The translations under genes were made by a program, and so were the position numbers. Shown one piece after another: positions 7,546-17,427 of a stretch of 64,000 nt of DNA (the stretch's first letter is position 1; each line of letters begins with the position of its first letter). The notes beneath the pieces were generated by a model. It made no database searches, was not told where the DNA came from, and saw nothing but the letters and a program-made list of their open reading frames with translations. Source of the stretch: DFXE01 sp032054765. Its GTDB lineage: Bacteria > Bacteroidota > Bacteroidia > Bacteroidales > Tannerellaceae. The stretch is taken from NCBI GenBank assembly GCA_032054765.1, contig DAMBSC010000009.1, positions 171,911 to 235,910 on the forward strand. The letters are read 5' to 3'.

Positions 7546-9507
7546 TCAGAAGTTTTTATCACTTATATCCTGTGTGAAAATTTGCTTTCCTTCTTTTATA
7601 TAGAAGATTTGTTCCTCTTGTCCTCTGGTATGATTTCGTAACCAGAATAAAGCATTTTCCGGTACCCGATAGATTAATTCATTACTTTCTGCTGTTTGGA
7701 TTCCTAATGATTCCCATCCGGCCGTTCCATTGTGAAAAAATAATTCATATTTATCTCCAGGCCAAATAAAATTTTCATCATTCCGCGGAACAAACATTAT
7801 TTTTTCTATTTGTGATTGTCTTCCCAAATCAAAAGTTAAATGGATAGATGTATCTTTTGATATAGAAAAACTAAGAGGATCTCCATCAATAATATTTGAT
7901 ACATTAAAATCATTTCTTGTTGGATGAACAGAAACAAAAGGATTTACAATTGAAATACCTAAAGGCCGCTCAGAATTAATATTGTCATATACACAAAACT
8001 CTGCCAGTTCGATGGGTTTCCCTTCTGGTGATTGATAATGAATGTAGCGATATTGAGGGATATTATTAAAAGTTATTATATTACGATTTACAAAAATAGA
8101 ATCCTTAACTTCATAGAGGAGCTCCGCGTTTTTTAATGCAATATCATTACTTCCCCATATAGTAGAGCCTATCATATTCTCATTTAAACTTATCACCGTA
8201 TAAAATCTGAGAGGATACTTTCTCTTAAGAGTAATTTCCGTTTTATTATTTGTATCCGGAATAAAATAGCTGATAGTATTATGATGAAAAAGAAACGGAT
8301 GACCTGATATACTAAAACCGTCTTTATCTATACTCTCAATTTGATAGATCAGATTATCTTCAACATTCCTAAAAGCAGCTTTTCCTTTTTTTATTTCCCC
8401 TATATCAATAGGAGACCATCCGTTTATTGTAAAGACACTTAAAAAAGCATATTTATCATATGGAAAATTGAGATTAATTTCTAATGTATTATTCTTAATA
8501 TAATAAGATGTGACATCTTTTATATAACTATTTCTGAATCTGGGAGGTATCGACTGATTAAATGTTATTCCTTTTAAGAGTTCTTTTTGTAAACCAAAAC
8601 ATGATCGGTAAACCTTTCCTTTTTTACGTCCATCATCTCTGGTTTTTCTTTTATTATCAAATACGTGATAGCCTGTTAAAAGAAATTGGCCGGTTGTATC
8701 TCTTATAACATTCCAACTATGCCCTAATCGGTTTTCAGGAGAATAAAAATAAAAATCCATAGCTATCGGAATACCTATTGATCGCATTACATAGATAAAA
8801 TGATCACAAGCATCACGACAATAGCCAACCTGATTATTAAAAAGAAAGTTTGCACCTAAGTGCGGTAAAGTAAAATCTTTAGTTTGTACAAATCCTTTAT
8901 TATTTAAAAATTGAGCAATACTATCACATGCTTCAATCACATCAGAGCCTATGTAAAGAGAATCTAATAGATGCGAATAATATTCATGATACTGTTTTCG
9001 CCAATTTTCTAAAGGTTCGTCACCAATCCGGTAAGGTAAAATCAATTCACAGAAATCTTCAAAAGATAATTTTCTATTCCAGGGATATTTTTTCCATACT
9101 AAAAAAGATAATTCAATATTTTCTATCAGGTAATCAGCCGTAATAACATGCGCATCATAGACTTTCCTACAATTTTGATAAGAGAATTTATTCCATTTCT
9201 CTATTCTTTCTTTATCTATAATCAATGAACTTAAAGCATACAAATGTTTTTTCTCAACTTCTTCTGCAAGAACCGATTTGATAGAATCTATCTGCCAGCA
9301 TTTATCATAGGAATAGTAGCGAGGCATATTTTCAATCAGAAATTTAGCCACCTTCAGCTTTTCAGGATCATTTTTATAGTATTCTAATACTTTTTCAAGT
9401 TCGGAACGATTATTTTCCGCAAATTCCAAAGCATTTTCTAATCGTTTATTAGAGAATGAACAAGTAGTAAATAAATATAGATAAAAGATATATATAAGAA
9501 ATTTCAT
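7546..9507 (-). CDS. Lipoprotein with transglutaminase-like domain
   Basis: The 653-residue protein has a short lipoprotein-type leader (hydrophobic stretch ending FTTC, Cys ~16). The middle (about residues 190-270) carries a transglutaminase-like core, with a Cys in NQVGYCRDACDH and a His in GHSWNVI, consistent with a Cys-His-Asp triad. The C-terminal ~150 residues resemble a discoidin/F5-8C-like beta domain (DLGRQSQIEKIMFVPRND, YELFF). It is probably anchored at the cell surface or in the periplasm and acts on peptides; that is inference. It follows the six-bladed-propeller gene by 8 bp, apparently in one transcript with the NVEALA gene further upstream. Codon use is AT-rich relative to the core genes. 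Confidence 0.7.
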   Translation of the reverse strand: MKFLIYIFYLYLFTTCSFSNKRLENALEFAENNRSELEKVLEYYKNDPEKLKVAKFLIENMPRYYSYDKCWQIDSIKSVLAEEVEKKHLYALSSLIIDKERIEKWNKFSYQNCRKVYDAHVITADYLIENIELSFLVWKKYPWNRKLSFEDFCELILPYRIGDEPLENWRKQYHEYYSHLLDSLYIGSDVIEACDSIAQFLNNKGFVQTKDFTLPHLGANFLFNNQVGYCRDACDHFIYVMRSIGIPIAMDFYFYSPENRLGHSWNVIRDTTGQFLLTGYHVFDNKRKTRDDGRKKGKVYRSCFGLQKELLKGITFNQSIPPRFRNSYIKDVTSYYIKNNTLEINLNFPYDKYAFLSVFTINGWSPIDIGEIKKGKAAFRNVEDNLIYQIESIDKDGFSISGHPFLFHHNTISYFIPDTNNKTEITLKRKYPLRFYTVISLNENMIGSTIWGSNDIALKNAELLYEVKDSIFVNRNIITFNNIPQYRYIHYQSPEGKPIELAEFCVYDNINSERPLGISIVNPFVSVHPTRNDFNVSNIIDGDPLSFSISKDTSIHLTFDLGRQSQIEKIMFVPRNDENFIWPGDKYELFFHNGTAGWESLGIQTAESNELIYRVPENALFWLRNHTRGQEEQIFYIKEGKQIFTQDISDKNF

Positions 9508-9515
9508 TTATTACA

Positions 9516-10490
9516 TCACAAATCACATTTAATAAGAATAAAGTCAGGATCCACTCCTATTGCATATAAAGTATTATTTTTAGGATCAGCAGCCAATCGA
9601 AGTAGTGGTATTCCTAAATCAAGGATCTTTTTAAGATTCAAGCTATAATCGTATAAAAAGATAGTATGAGGTAGTTTATTAAAATCACGTCCTACTGTGG
9701 ATTCATCCGTATCATCTGTTTTGTAATCTCTTTCTAATGTTATAATATAATCGGATGTTAATGCCATTTCCGCTGCTCCTCTCCTCTTTCTATCTATTTT
9801 TAATTCCCCTTTTACTATATTGTAATCAAAATCCCTCTTCTTTTCTGAAATAAAGACAATTTCATCATTCTTCATCTGGTATAAAGAAAGATAAGGATAT
9901 GACATACAGGAATATACTATATATTTAGAATAAGGATTATACAATACATTTCCTTGTGAAACTGATTCATTATTTTTTATAGACTGATCAAAGGCAAGTT
10001 TGCCCCAATATTTATTATTCCATTTAAAGGGTTTTTCTAGAGAAGGATTAAATGAAAGTAATTGACCTTCTGTTAACTCGAAATATCTGGTCTCTCCCTG
10101 ATTCTCTAATCTAGTAAATTGAATATTTGAACTAAATATATTATCTAACGGATAATATGCAACCTTCTCTAAGTTTAGATCGAAGACAAACAATCTATTA
10201 TTTTGTGCATACTCAACTGAGGGAGTTATGAATTCTTCAGGTCCTTCACCGATTTTTACTATTTTCGATATCTCTTTACCTGTTACTTTGTCTAAAATAT
10301 GTACATGTTCTTCTATCGTAAATGGATCAGTCCATATAATATAGTCTGCATATACAAGTAATTTTCCAGGCATTATTGACTCTATACTATCAGAAAGTAT
10401 TGTAAATTCCTTCTTGGATCTTTCTGCATATTCGTTACGATTTGTACAGGCAAAAAGGGTAAATATAATTATTATATAAATCGATTTCAT
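9516..10490 (-). CDS. Six-bladed beta-propeller lipoprotein (TolB-like)
   Basis: The 324-residue protein has a lipoprotein signal (ITLFAC-type lipobox, Cys ~15). The rest is a run of ~45-residue blades with recurrent Tyr/Asp-rich turns (IWTDPFTIEEHVHILDKVTG, NRLFVFDLNLEKVAYY, TIFLYDYSLNLKKILDLG, KNNTLYAIGVD). This matches the propeller family found beside NVEALA peptides in Bacteroidales. It lies between the MITE-like element and the transglutaminase gene, all reading minus. Ligand and function are unknown; I infer an envelope protein acting with the NVEALA product. Confidence 0.7.
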   Translation of the reverse strand: MKSIYIIIIFTLFACTNRNEYAERSKKEFTILSDSIESIMPGKLLVYADYIIWTDPFTIEEHVHILDKVTGKEISKIVKIGEGPEEFITPSVEYAQNNRLFVFDLNLEKVAYYPLDNIFSSNIQFTRLENQGETRYFELTEGQLLSFNPSLEKPFKWNNKYWGKLAFDQSIKNNESVSQGNVLYNPYSKYIVYSCMSYPYLSLYQMKNDEIVFISEKKRDFDYNIVKGELKIDRKRRGAAEMALTSDYIITLERDYKTDDTDESTVGRDFNKLPHTIFLYDYSLNLKKILDLGIPLLRLAADPKNNTLYAIGVDPDFILIKCDL

Positions 10491-10505
10491 TTTTGTATAT
10501 ATTTT

Positions 10506-10740
10506 TAAGGAGGGTGTTGCAAAAGTCCCCTTGCTATTTTGACAGCTTACAATATGTCAATTATCAATTGCCGTTTTAACCGACGGGCATTTAGGCCTGT
10601 TTAACCCCGGCTTTAGCCAAAATTAAAGGTTTGGCTAAAGCCCAAAAGAGAAATATTCCTAGTCCGTCGGCAATTGATAATATTACTTACAATTTGTTAC
10701 TAGAAAAATGAATGATCTCACTTTTGCAACACCCCCCTTA
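10506..10740. mobile_element. MITE-like element with terminal inverted repeats
   Basis: A 235-bp non-coding element has 21-bp ends at 10506-10526 and 10720-10740. They are inverted repeats with one mismatch (GTGTTGCAAAAGT against ACTTTTGCAACAC inside them). Nested within are an inverted repeat TATCAATTGCCG / CGGCAATTGATA and a perfect 10-bp stem GGCTTTAGCC / GGCTAAAGCC. No transposase fits inside. No clean target duplication is visible (TAA left, TTA right). It sits 4 bp after the NVEALA stop and 15 bp before the propeller gene start, inside the presumed operon. Confidence 0.8.
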
Positions 10741-10744
10741 TTCT

Positions 10745-10990
10745 TTAAGATTTTGGTTCAGCATAAGAATGAGTCTTCCCATCTTTCCCACGACAATTTT
10801 TATTTTCCCAGATAGCTCTACAGCCAGTTCTTTCTTCAAAGTCTTTACTGGTTTCACTTTGCGCTAATGCTTCTATATTACTGAGCATTAATTCTGAAGG
10901 AGCTATTTCTTCTTCATTCTGATTAATATTCCAAACAGCAATAGTGGCAATAAAAATGATTGTTATTACACAAAATATTTTCTTTTTCAT
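10745..10990 (-). CDS. NVEALA-family small exported protein
   Basis: The 81-residue protein has an N-terminal hydrophobic segment (residues 4-22). It carries the family-defining motif in the form SNIEALAQSE at ~37-46, then a short Cys-containing tail (GCRAIWENKNCRGKDG). NVEALA proteins are small exported polypeptides of Bacteroidales, and the motif is thought to mark processing; their role is not established. Its downstream neighbours, after the MITE, are a propeller lipoprotein and a transglutaminase-like lipoprotein, a typical partnership. A 425-bp leader precedes it. Confidence 0.8.
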   Translation of the reverse strand: MKKKIFCVITIIFIATIAVWNINQNEEEIAPSELMLSNIEALAQSETSKDFEERTGCRAIWENKNCRGKDGKTHSYAEPKS

Positions 10991-11415
10991 GATTTTTGAT
11001 ATTAATAATTTAAATGATTAAAAAGAGTTTCATGTACTATTTTTTTCATGAAACTATAAAGCCCTTGCTTAGTTATTTATTAATCTCTACCTTTGCCATT
11101 CACCTCCTTTCTTCATTTGGAGGGACAATAAGGGAGCTTGCTTACTTGTTTAGTCACTAGATGAGCAATGCTCCCATTCTTGTTCATTTTTGAACTTATT
11201 CCCTCTATTTAGATTATATATACTTCATTACAAACATATGAAAAAACTTTAAAAAAACGTTTTAGCATATTCTTTTTAAACAACATTAACATTAATCTAA
11301 AAAGTAATATTTCAGAAGAATACAAAAAATGAATTTATATAGACTTAGAAAAACGATAATAATTCTCTTTAGAATATTGAGATTTATTAGTTGGACAAAG
11401 AAAACTAAAAAACAA
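10991..11415. other. Spacer upstream of the NVEALA gene
   Basis: This 425-bp spacer contains two imperfect inverted repeats. One is CCTCC/GGAGG at 11103-11123. The other is GGGAGC-TTGCT (11132-11142) against AGCAATGCTCCC (11164-11175), with one bulged base. Either could be the terminator of the minus-strand Na/Pi transporter or leader structure of the NVEALA transcript. The plus-strand reading frame at 11329-11556 runs antisense into the transporter gene and is not credible. Confidence 0.5.
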
Positions 11416-13221
11416 TCAGAACTTCTTTTCAACTACCGCTTGCATTACATTAATGATGTAGTCGCCCAGTTTTTCAAATTCAGAGATGATGTCCATATAG
11501 TAAACGCCATCCTGGTAGTCGTATTTCTTATTATTTACGTCTTCCAGGTTTTTTAGTTTAAGTTGGCTACGATAATTATTGATTTCATTTTCTATATTGT
11601 ATGAAGGTATAATATCGTCAGGAACAACATCTTGTTGGTGAAGAACTTCATTCATACGGTTTAATGCATTACTAACCAATAACAACATATGGTCGAAGTT
11701 ATTATTCAAGTCTTCGGTAAAGACCGAATTACCTTCGTTACGACGCTTGATTCCACGAGCCAGATTATTACATGAGTCTGCAATACTTTCAATCTCTGTT
11801 ACAATACGCAACATTGCTCGTATTTCTTCTTTACTCTCAGAACTTAAACGCCCTTCAGATACTTTTGTAAGATAATTAGCAATTTCAACTTCCATACGGT
11901 CACTTATACTTTCGTATTTTTCTATGCGACTGTACGTCTGAACAAAATTACTTTCATTTTTTTCATAGAAAAGTTCCTTTACCATATTTAGCATACGATA
12001 AGTTCGTTCTCCATAAACAGCAATCTCCTTTTTTGCCTGCATAAGAGAAAGTTCAGAAGTAGATAGCATGGTAGAAGATATAAAGGCAAGCTGAAATTCT
12101 TCCTCCTCGTTCCCTTTACGTGGTTTGATTAACTTAGAACAGATATATACATAAATATTCACAAACCATATCATAATACAGACATTAGTAATATTAAACA
12201 TGGTATGGAAAAGTGATAATCCATATGAAACGGACACCTGCAAAGAAGTCAATTGCTTTTGTAAGCTTACTAAATGAGGATCAGATAAAGGTTGATTTGA
12301 TGTTATCTGGTTAATTGTTTCAGGACTTAAAGTAGCCAGAAATTGAGTCATTTCATTGGGGTCACCAGGACCATAGTTGGTCACAATCCAGGAAACCATA
12401 CTTGTAAACGGATAGAATAACAACATGACCCAGATAACTCCAAACACATTGAACATCAAGTGCGCAAGAGCGGCTCGTTTAGCCGAGACATTAGCCGAGA
12501 TTGCAGCTATATTTGCTGTTATTGTTGTTCCTATATTCTCTCCTAATACCATTGCAGCGGCAATTTCAAAAGGTATCCATCCTTTTGTACACATAATTAA
12601 TGTGATAGCGACAGTCGCACTGGAAGATTGAACAATAACCGTCAGGATACTTCCAATCGCTAAAAAGATTAAAAGAGAAGTATATCCCATTGAGGTATAA
12701 TTCCGTAAAAAAGCAAGGGCTTCAGGATTATTCTGAAGATCAGGAACAGAATCTTTGAGATAACTAAGTCCTAAAAACAATAAGGCAAATCCCATAATAA
12801 ATTCACCCCATGACTTACGTTTACTTTTTGAGGAGAATATCAACGGAATAGAGAAAGCAATTAACGGAATGGCGAAAGTACTTATATCTACCTTAAAACC
12901 AAATAAAGAGATAATCCAGGCTGTCACAGTCGTTCCCACATTGGCTCCCATTATTACACCTATAGACTGTGTTAATGTAAGCAAACCTGCATTAACAAAG
13001 CTTACTACCATTACAGTAGTAGCACTGGAGGACTGAATTAATGCTGTGATAAGAATTCCGGTTAATACTCCTGTAAAGCGGTTTGTGGTCATAGCCGAGA
13101 GTATAGATCGCATCTTGTCTCCGGCAACTTTCTGCAATCCTTCACTCATAATCTTCATTCCATAAAGGAATAAGCCTAATGAACCGACAAGTTTCAGAAA
13201 GTCAAAAAATGAATAATCCAT
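11416..13221 (-). CDS. Na+/phosphate cotransporter family protein with PhoU-like tail
   Basis: Inner-membrane sodium:phosphate symporter of the NptA/PNaS type, 601 residues. Two inverted copies of the family motif are visible, ALIQSSSATTVMVVSF (~residue 62) and VIVQSSSATVAITLIM (~195). They lie in a ~350-residue membrane domain with about eight helices. The last ~220 residues are a helical PhoU-like domain (ERTYRMLNMVKELFYEKN, EFEKLGDYIINVMQAV). Length and layout are normal for Bacteroidetes homologues. It is divergent from the nucleoside kinase gene over an 83-bp spacer. Confidence 0.9.
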   Translation of the reverse strand: MDYSFFDFLKLVGSLGLFLYGMKIMSEGLQKVAGDKMRSILSAMTTNRFTGVLTGILITALIQSSSATTVMVVSFVNAGLLTLTQSIGVIMGANVGTTVTAWIISLFGFKVDISTFAIPLIAFSIPLIFSSKSKRKSWGEFIMGFALLFLGLSYLKDSVPDLQNNPEALAFLRNYTSMGYTSLLIFLAIGSILTVIVQSSSATVAITLIMCTKGWIPFEIAAAMVLGENIGTTITANIAAISANVSAKRAALAHLMFNVFGVIWVMLLFYPFTSMVSWIVTNYGPGDPNEMTQFLATLSPETINQITSNQPLSDPHLVSLQKQLTSLQVSVSYGLSLFHTMFNITNVCIMIWFVNIYVYICSKLIKPRKGNEEEEFQLAFISSTMLSTSELSLMQAKKEIAVYGERTYRMLNMVKELFYEKNESNFVQTYSRIEKYESISDRMEVEIANYLTKVSEGRLSSESKEEIRAMLRIVTEIESIADSCNNLARGIKRRNEGNSVFTEDLNNNFDHMLLLVSNALNRMNEVLHQQDVVPDDIIPSYNIENEINNYRSQLKLKNLEDVNNKKYDYQDGVYYMDIISEFEKLGDYIINVMQAVVEKKF

Positions 13222-13304
13222 TTAAAAAAATATTAGAGTGAATGGGTATCCGATTAATATTTCTATTTTTATGCGGCAAAACTACAAATAATAACTGAAA
13301 TAAT

Positions 13305-14972
13305 ATGTCTGCAACAATCACAATTTATTGTAAAAATAACGGACTTTACAAGGAAGTACCAATAGGCTCATCATTATTGGAAATCTACAAATTAGTAGGT
13401 TCACCTCTTGCATATCGCCCCATGAATGCACAGGTTAATAATCGGACTGAAGGATTAAATTACCGCTGCTGGCAACCAAAAGATATTGAGTTCTTCGACT
13501 ACACAAAACAATCAGGATTGAGAACATATGTGCGTTCTTTATGCCATATTTTATCCAAAGCTGTAAACGATATCTTGCCTTCTGCGACCATGAATCTGGA
13601 GCATTCTGTTTCAAAAGGTTATTATTGTATGATACATAACGGAAAAAATCTGGATCAGGTAACAATAGACAAAATAAAAGTGCGGATGCAGGAAATCATT
13701 GATGCGGATTTACCTTTTCATCATAAATCTGTACGGACTGAAGAAGCCGTTGCCTTATTCCGTGGTCGTGGTCTGGAAGATAAAGCAAAGTTAATCGAGT
13801 CAGCTGGAATGGCCTATACTTCCTATTTTGAATTAGAAGGATATATAAACTTCTTCTATGGCTGTTTAACACCTTCTTCTGGCTATATACATTTATTCGA
13901 TATCGTTTCTTATTATGAGGGTATCTTATTACGCATTCCGCAAAGATGTAATCCAATGGAGCTTGAGCCTGTTATTCCCCAAGATAAAATGTTTGAAGTT
14001 TTTAAAGAACATCTAACCCTCCTCAGTACTTTAGAATTGGATAATGTAGGAGATCTTAATCATGCAATCAGTACAGGCCATACACAGGAAGTCATTATGG
14101 TTTCGGAGGCTATGCAGGAAAAACAAGTTGCTAAAATTGCTCAGGAAATAGCCAATCAATACATGGACGGCGTACGTATAGTCCTGATATCGGGTCCATC
14201 GTCATCAGGAAAAACAACCTTTACCCAAAGGTTAGGCATTCAATTAATTACTAATTTACTTCATCCGGTAAGTGTATCGCTGGATGATTATTTTCTGAAC
14301 AGAGTAGATTCCCCAAAAGACGAGAAAGGTGATTACGATTTCGAATCGCTGTATGCTCTTGATCTTCCTTATTTCAATGAAGATATGGGTAAGCTTCTAA
14401 AAGGTGAAGAGATTGATCTTCCTACGTATAGCTTTACTACGGGAACACGTGTGTATAAAGGGAAAAAGCTTAAATTAAAAAAGAATTCCGTACTATTGAT
14501 TGAAGGAATACACGCTTTAAATCCTGAACTGACTGATCATATTGAAGAGAAATACAAATATAAAGTATATATATCGGCTTTAACTTCTATTTCATTGGAT
14601 AACCATAACTGGATACCAACAACAGACAATCGATTACTCAGACGCATCATCCGTGATTACAGATTCCGTGGCTACTCAGCAAAGGATACTATTTCCCGTT
14701 GGCCGGATGTACGTAGAGGAGAAGACAAATGGATATTCCCTTATCAGGAAACAGCAGATGCAATGTTCAACAGTGCTATGCCTTATGAATTAGGAGTCTT
14801 AAGAAAGTATGCGGAACCTATTTTATCTGAAGTTCGTGAATATGATAAAGAAAATGCCGAAGCATACCGCTTAATGCGCTTTCTGAAATATTTCAATCCT
14901 ATTTCTGACGAAGTCCTGCCGGGCACATCTTTACTTCGAGAGTTTCTTGGAGGAGGCACTTTTAAATATTAA
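13305..14972 (+). CDS. Nucleoside (uridine-type) kinase with N-terminal TGS-like region
   Basis: Cytoplasmic P-loop kinase of the uridine kinase/phosphoribulokinase family, predicted to phosphorylate a nucleoside with ATP. The 555-residue form, common in Bacteroidetes, has a ~60-residue ubiquitin-like/TGS region. A threonyl-tRNA-synthetase-like second domain follows (HSVSKGYYCMI, around 90-200). The kinase domain then begins at the Walker A block SGPSSSGKTTF near residue 300, with SLDDYF and LIEGIHALNP downstream. The N-terminal domains are probably regulatory. It stands alone between the divergent transporter and the TonB receptor. Confidence 0.85.
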   Translation: MSATITIYCKNNGLYKEVPIGSSLLEIYKLVGSPLAYRPMNAQVNNRTEGLNYRCWQPKDIEFFDYTKQSGLRTYVRSLCHILSKAVNDILPSATMNLEHSVSKGYYCMIHNGKNLDQVTIDKIKVRMQEIIDADLPFHHKSVRTEEAVALFRGRGLEDKAKLIESAGMAYTSYFELEGYINFFYGCLTPSSGYIHLFDIVSYYEGILLRIPQRCNPMELEPVIPQDKMFEVFKEHLTLLSTLELDNVGDLNHAISTGHTQEVIMVSEAMQEKQVAKIAQEIANQYMDGVRIVLISGPSSSGKTTFTQRLGIQLITNLLHPVSVSLDDYFLNRVDSPKDEKGDYDFESLYALDLPYFNEDMGKLLKGEEIDLPTYSFTTGTRVYKGKKLKLKKNSVLLIEGIHALNPELTDHIEEKYKYKVYISALTSISLDNHNWIPTTDNRLLRRIIRDYRFRGYSAKDTISRWPDVRRGEDKWIFPYQETADAMFNSAMPYELGVLRKYAEPILSEVREYDKENAEAYRLMRFLKYFNPISDEVLPGTSLLREFLGGGTFKY

Positions 14973-15006
14973 ATATAGAAAGTAATTGACTATACTTTCA
15001 AAACAT

Positions 15007-15014
15007 TATATTTG
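15007..15014 (+). promoter_or_regulatory. TATATTTG -7 element of the TonB receptor gene
   Basis: TATATTTG fits the Bacteroidetes -7 consensus TAnnTTTG. A TTG lies 18 bp upstream (14986-14988). The expected start near 15021 gives a short leader to the ATG at 15034. Confidence 0.45.
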
Positions 15015-15033
15015 TCTGTAAAGTTAATTACTT

Positions 15034-17427
15034 ATGAAGTATAAGTACTTTTTGATTGTATGTCTGCTTAGTGTGTATCCAACAACGGCTTTAACAGCTC
15101 AGAATACTTACACTATAAAAGGCATATTGACGGACGCAAAAAATAAAGTTCCTGTAAGTTATGCGAATGTTGTAATATGGAATACTGTCCGCGGTGCAGT
15201 AACAGATTCTGTCGGTGCTTTTGAAATCACAGGAGTTAACCCCGGAAGTTATCGTCTTGAAGCTAGCTTTATCGGTTATAAACCGGTAGTTACAGCAGAA
15301 TTCAGAGTGTCTAATAAAGATGTCTATTTCCCGATTGAGATAGAAGAAGCTAGTGAGATGCTGGAAGAAGTAACCGTCGTTGCTTCGCCATTCAGAAAAA
15401 CAACAGAAAGTCCGTTAGGATTACGAGTTATCGGATTCAAGGAAATAGAGAAAAGTGCCGGAGGGAACCGGGATATTTCACGCGTTGTACAAGCTTTCCC
15501 AGGAGTAGCGTCAACCGCTGCATTCAGGAATGACCTAATGGTTCGCGGAGGAGGTCCTTCAGAAAACCGCTTTTTTCTTGATGGTGTAGAAATACCCAAT
15601 ATAAATCATTTCTCTACACAGGGAGCTTCCGGTGGACCTGTTGGTATTATAGATCCGAATTTCATACGCGAAGTAAACTTTTACTCTGCCGCTTTTCCGG
15701 CTGCAAGAGGAAATGCGCTTAGTTCCGTCCTTGATTTCAAATTACGCGATGGGAATCAGGAGAAAACATCAATACGGGGAGTGGTAGGTGCTTCAGAAGT
15801 AGGAGTATCAGCAGACGGGCCTCTCGGAAAGAAAACAAACTGGCAGGTTTCCGTCCGCCGTTCTTATCTTCAATTCCTGTTTGACATCATAGGGCTCCCC
15901 TTTCTTCCTACTTTCAATGACGCTCAATTCAAAATCAAGCATTCTTTTAATCAAAAAAATGAACTTACTATACTGGGTATAGGCGCCATCGACGATATGA
16001 AACTCAATACTGGAAAGGATGATTTGAGTGAGAAGAATCAGTATATCCTGCAATACCTTCCGGTTGTAAAACAACGAACCTATACAATAGGCGGAGTATA
16101 CAAGCATTATTCGGGAAGGAATATCTATTCTGTTATTGCAAGCCATAGTTATCTCAACAACAAAAATATCAAATACAAAGATAACAATGAGAGTTCAGAA
16201 AATAACCTTACACTTAACTACCGTTCCGATGAGATTGAAAACAAACTCCGTACTGAAAATACTTTCTTTCTTCCTTTTGTTCAGTTGAATGCAGGAGGAA
16301 ATGTAGAGTTTGCCGAATACACGAATAAAACCTTTCAACGCACATTTACCAACCAAACTAAAGAAATCTATTACAATACAGATCTGGGATTATGGAAATG
16401 GGGACTATATGCAACCGCCAATTATGAGAGTTATAATGAGCGGTTCACAGCTTCCTTGGGAATACGTTCAGATGCTAATAACTATTCTTCCATGATGAAT
16501 AACATGTTGAAGCAATTGTCTCCCCGATTGTCTCTATCCTATCGGTTATACAAAGATTTCTATCTAAACGGAAGTGTGGGACGCTATTATGAACTACCTC
16601 CATATACAGCTTTGGGCTTTAAAGATAATGAAGATAAGTATGTAAATAAGGAAAACAACATCCGTTACATCCGAAGTGATCAGGTAAGTGCAGGAATGGA
16701 ATACAGACCTATTTCGTATCTGAAGTTTACTGTCGAAGGATTCTATAAACATTACGATCATTATCCGATGTCTGTATTAGATAGTATTCCGCTTGCGTCC
16801 AAAGGCACAGATTACGGAGTCTTAGGAAATGAAGAAGTAACATCCACTGCAAACGGACGTGCCTATGGTCTGGAATTGATGGGACGTTGGTATAATTATA
16901 AGAACCTCACTTTTATTGGTTCTTATACATTTGTTAGGAGTGAATTTAAAGATGGTAGAAACCCCGATCATTACTTACCTTCAGCATGGGATAATAAGCA
17001 TCTGTTTACTTTTAGCGGTACTTATTCTTTTCCCAAAGATTGGGATATGAGTGCAAAGTTCAGAGCAGTTGGCGGAGCACCCTATACACCCTATGATGTA
17101 GAAAAAAGTAGTTATGTAGAAGCATGGGATGCCCAAAACAGCTTATATTATGATTACAGCCAATTCAACAGTAAACGACTCGAACCATTCACTCAACTGG
17201 ATTTACGTATAGATAAAACGTTTTACTTAAAAAATGTAGTACTTGGTTTTTATATCGATATACAGAATGTATTCAATACAAAATATAAAGAACAAGACGT
17301 TTATATCAAAACCGGTAAAATCCTTAATCCTGAAGCTCCTATACAAGAACAACGCTATGAACTTAAACCTGTTGAACGAAAAACGGGAACACTTCTTCCC
17401 AGTATAGGGATAATGGTAGAATTATAG
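15034..17427 (+). CDS. TonB-dependent receptor with carboxypeptidase-D-like N-terminal domain
   Basis: Outer-membrane, TonB-energised importer, 797 residues. In order: signal peptide (1-22, ending LTAQ); carboxypeptidase-regulatory-like beta domain (TIKGILTDAKNKVPVSYANVVIW... to ~100); plug domain (RDISRVVQAFPGV, NDLMVRGGGPSENRFFLDGVEIPN); and a 22-stranded barrel to the C-terminus. No SusD partner is adjacent, so it is of the stand-alone type whose ligand might be a siderophore, cobalamin-like compound or peptide; the sequence does not decide. The stop overlaps the convergent uvrA stop by 6 bp. Confidence 0.9.
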   Translation: MKYKYFLIVCLLSVYPTTALTAQNTYTIKGILTDAKNKVPVSYANVVIWNTVRGAVTDSVGAFEITGVNPGSYRLEASFIGYKPVVTAEFRVSNKDVYFPIEIEEASEMLEEVTVVASPFRKTTESPLGLRVIGFKEIEKSAGGNRDISRVVQAFPGVASTAAFRNDLMVRGGGPSENRFFLDGVEIPNINHFSTQGASGGPVGIIDPNFIREVNFYSAAFPAARGNALSSVLDFKLRDGNQEKTSIRGVVGASEVGVSADGPLGKKTNWQVSVRRSYLQFLFDIIGLPFLPTFNDAQFKIKHSFNQKNELTILGIGAIDDMKLNTGKDDLSEKNQYILQYLPVVKQRTYTIGGVYKHYSGRNIYSVIASHSYLNNKNIKYKDNNESSENNLTLNYRSDEIENKLRTENTFFLPFVQLNAGGNVEFAEYTNKTFQRTFTNQTKEIYYNTDLGLWKWGLYATANYESYNERFTASLGIRSDANNYSSMMNNMLKQLSPRLSLSYRLYKDFYLNGSVGRYYELPPYTALGFKDNEDKYVNKENNIRYIRSDQVSAGMEYRPISYLKFTVEGFYKHYDHYPMSVLDSIPLASKGTDYGVLGNEEVTSTANGRAYGLELMGRWYNYKNLTFIGSYTFVRSEFKDGRNPDHYLPSAWDNKHLFTFSGTYSFPKDWDMSAKFRAVGGAPYTPYDVEKSSYVEAWDAQNSLYYDYSQFNSKRLEPFTQLDLRIDKTFYLKNVVLGFYIDIQNVFNTKYKEQDVYIKTGKILNPEAPIQEQRYELKPVERKTGTLLPSIGIMVEL

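Noticed and set aside
10506..10740. Full insertion sequence
   Set aside because: Only 235 bp with no transposase frame; ends alone support a MITE-like element at most.
11329..11556. 75-residue plus-strand frame
   Set aside because: It runs antisense into the Na/Pi transporter gene and has no recognisable features.
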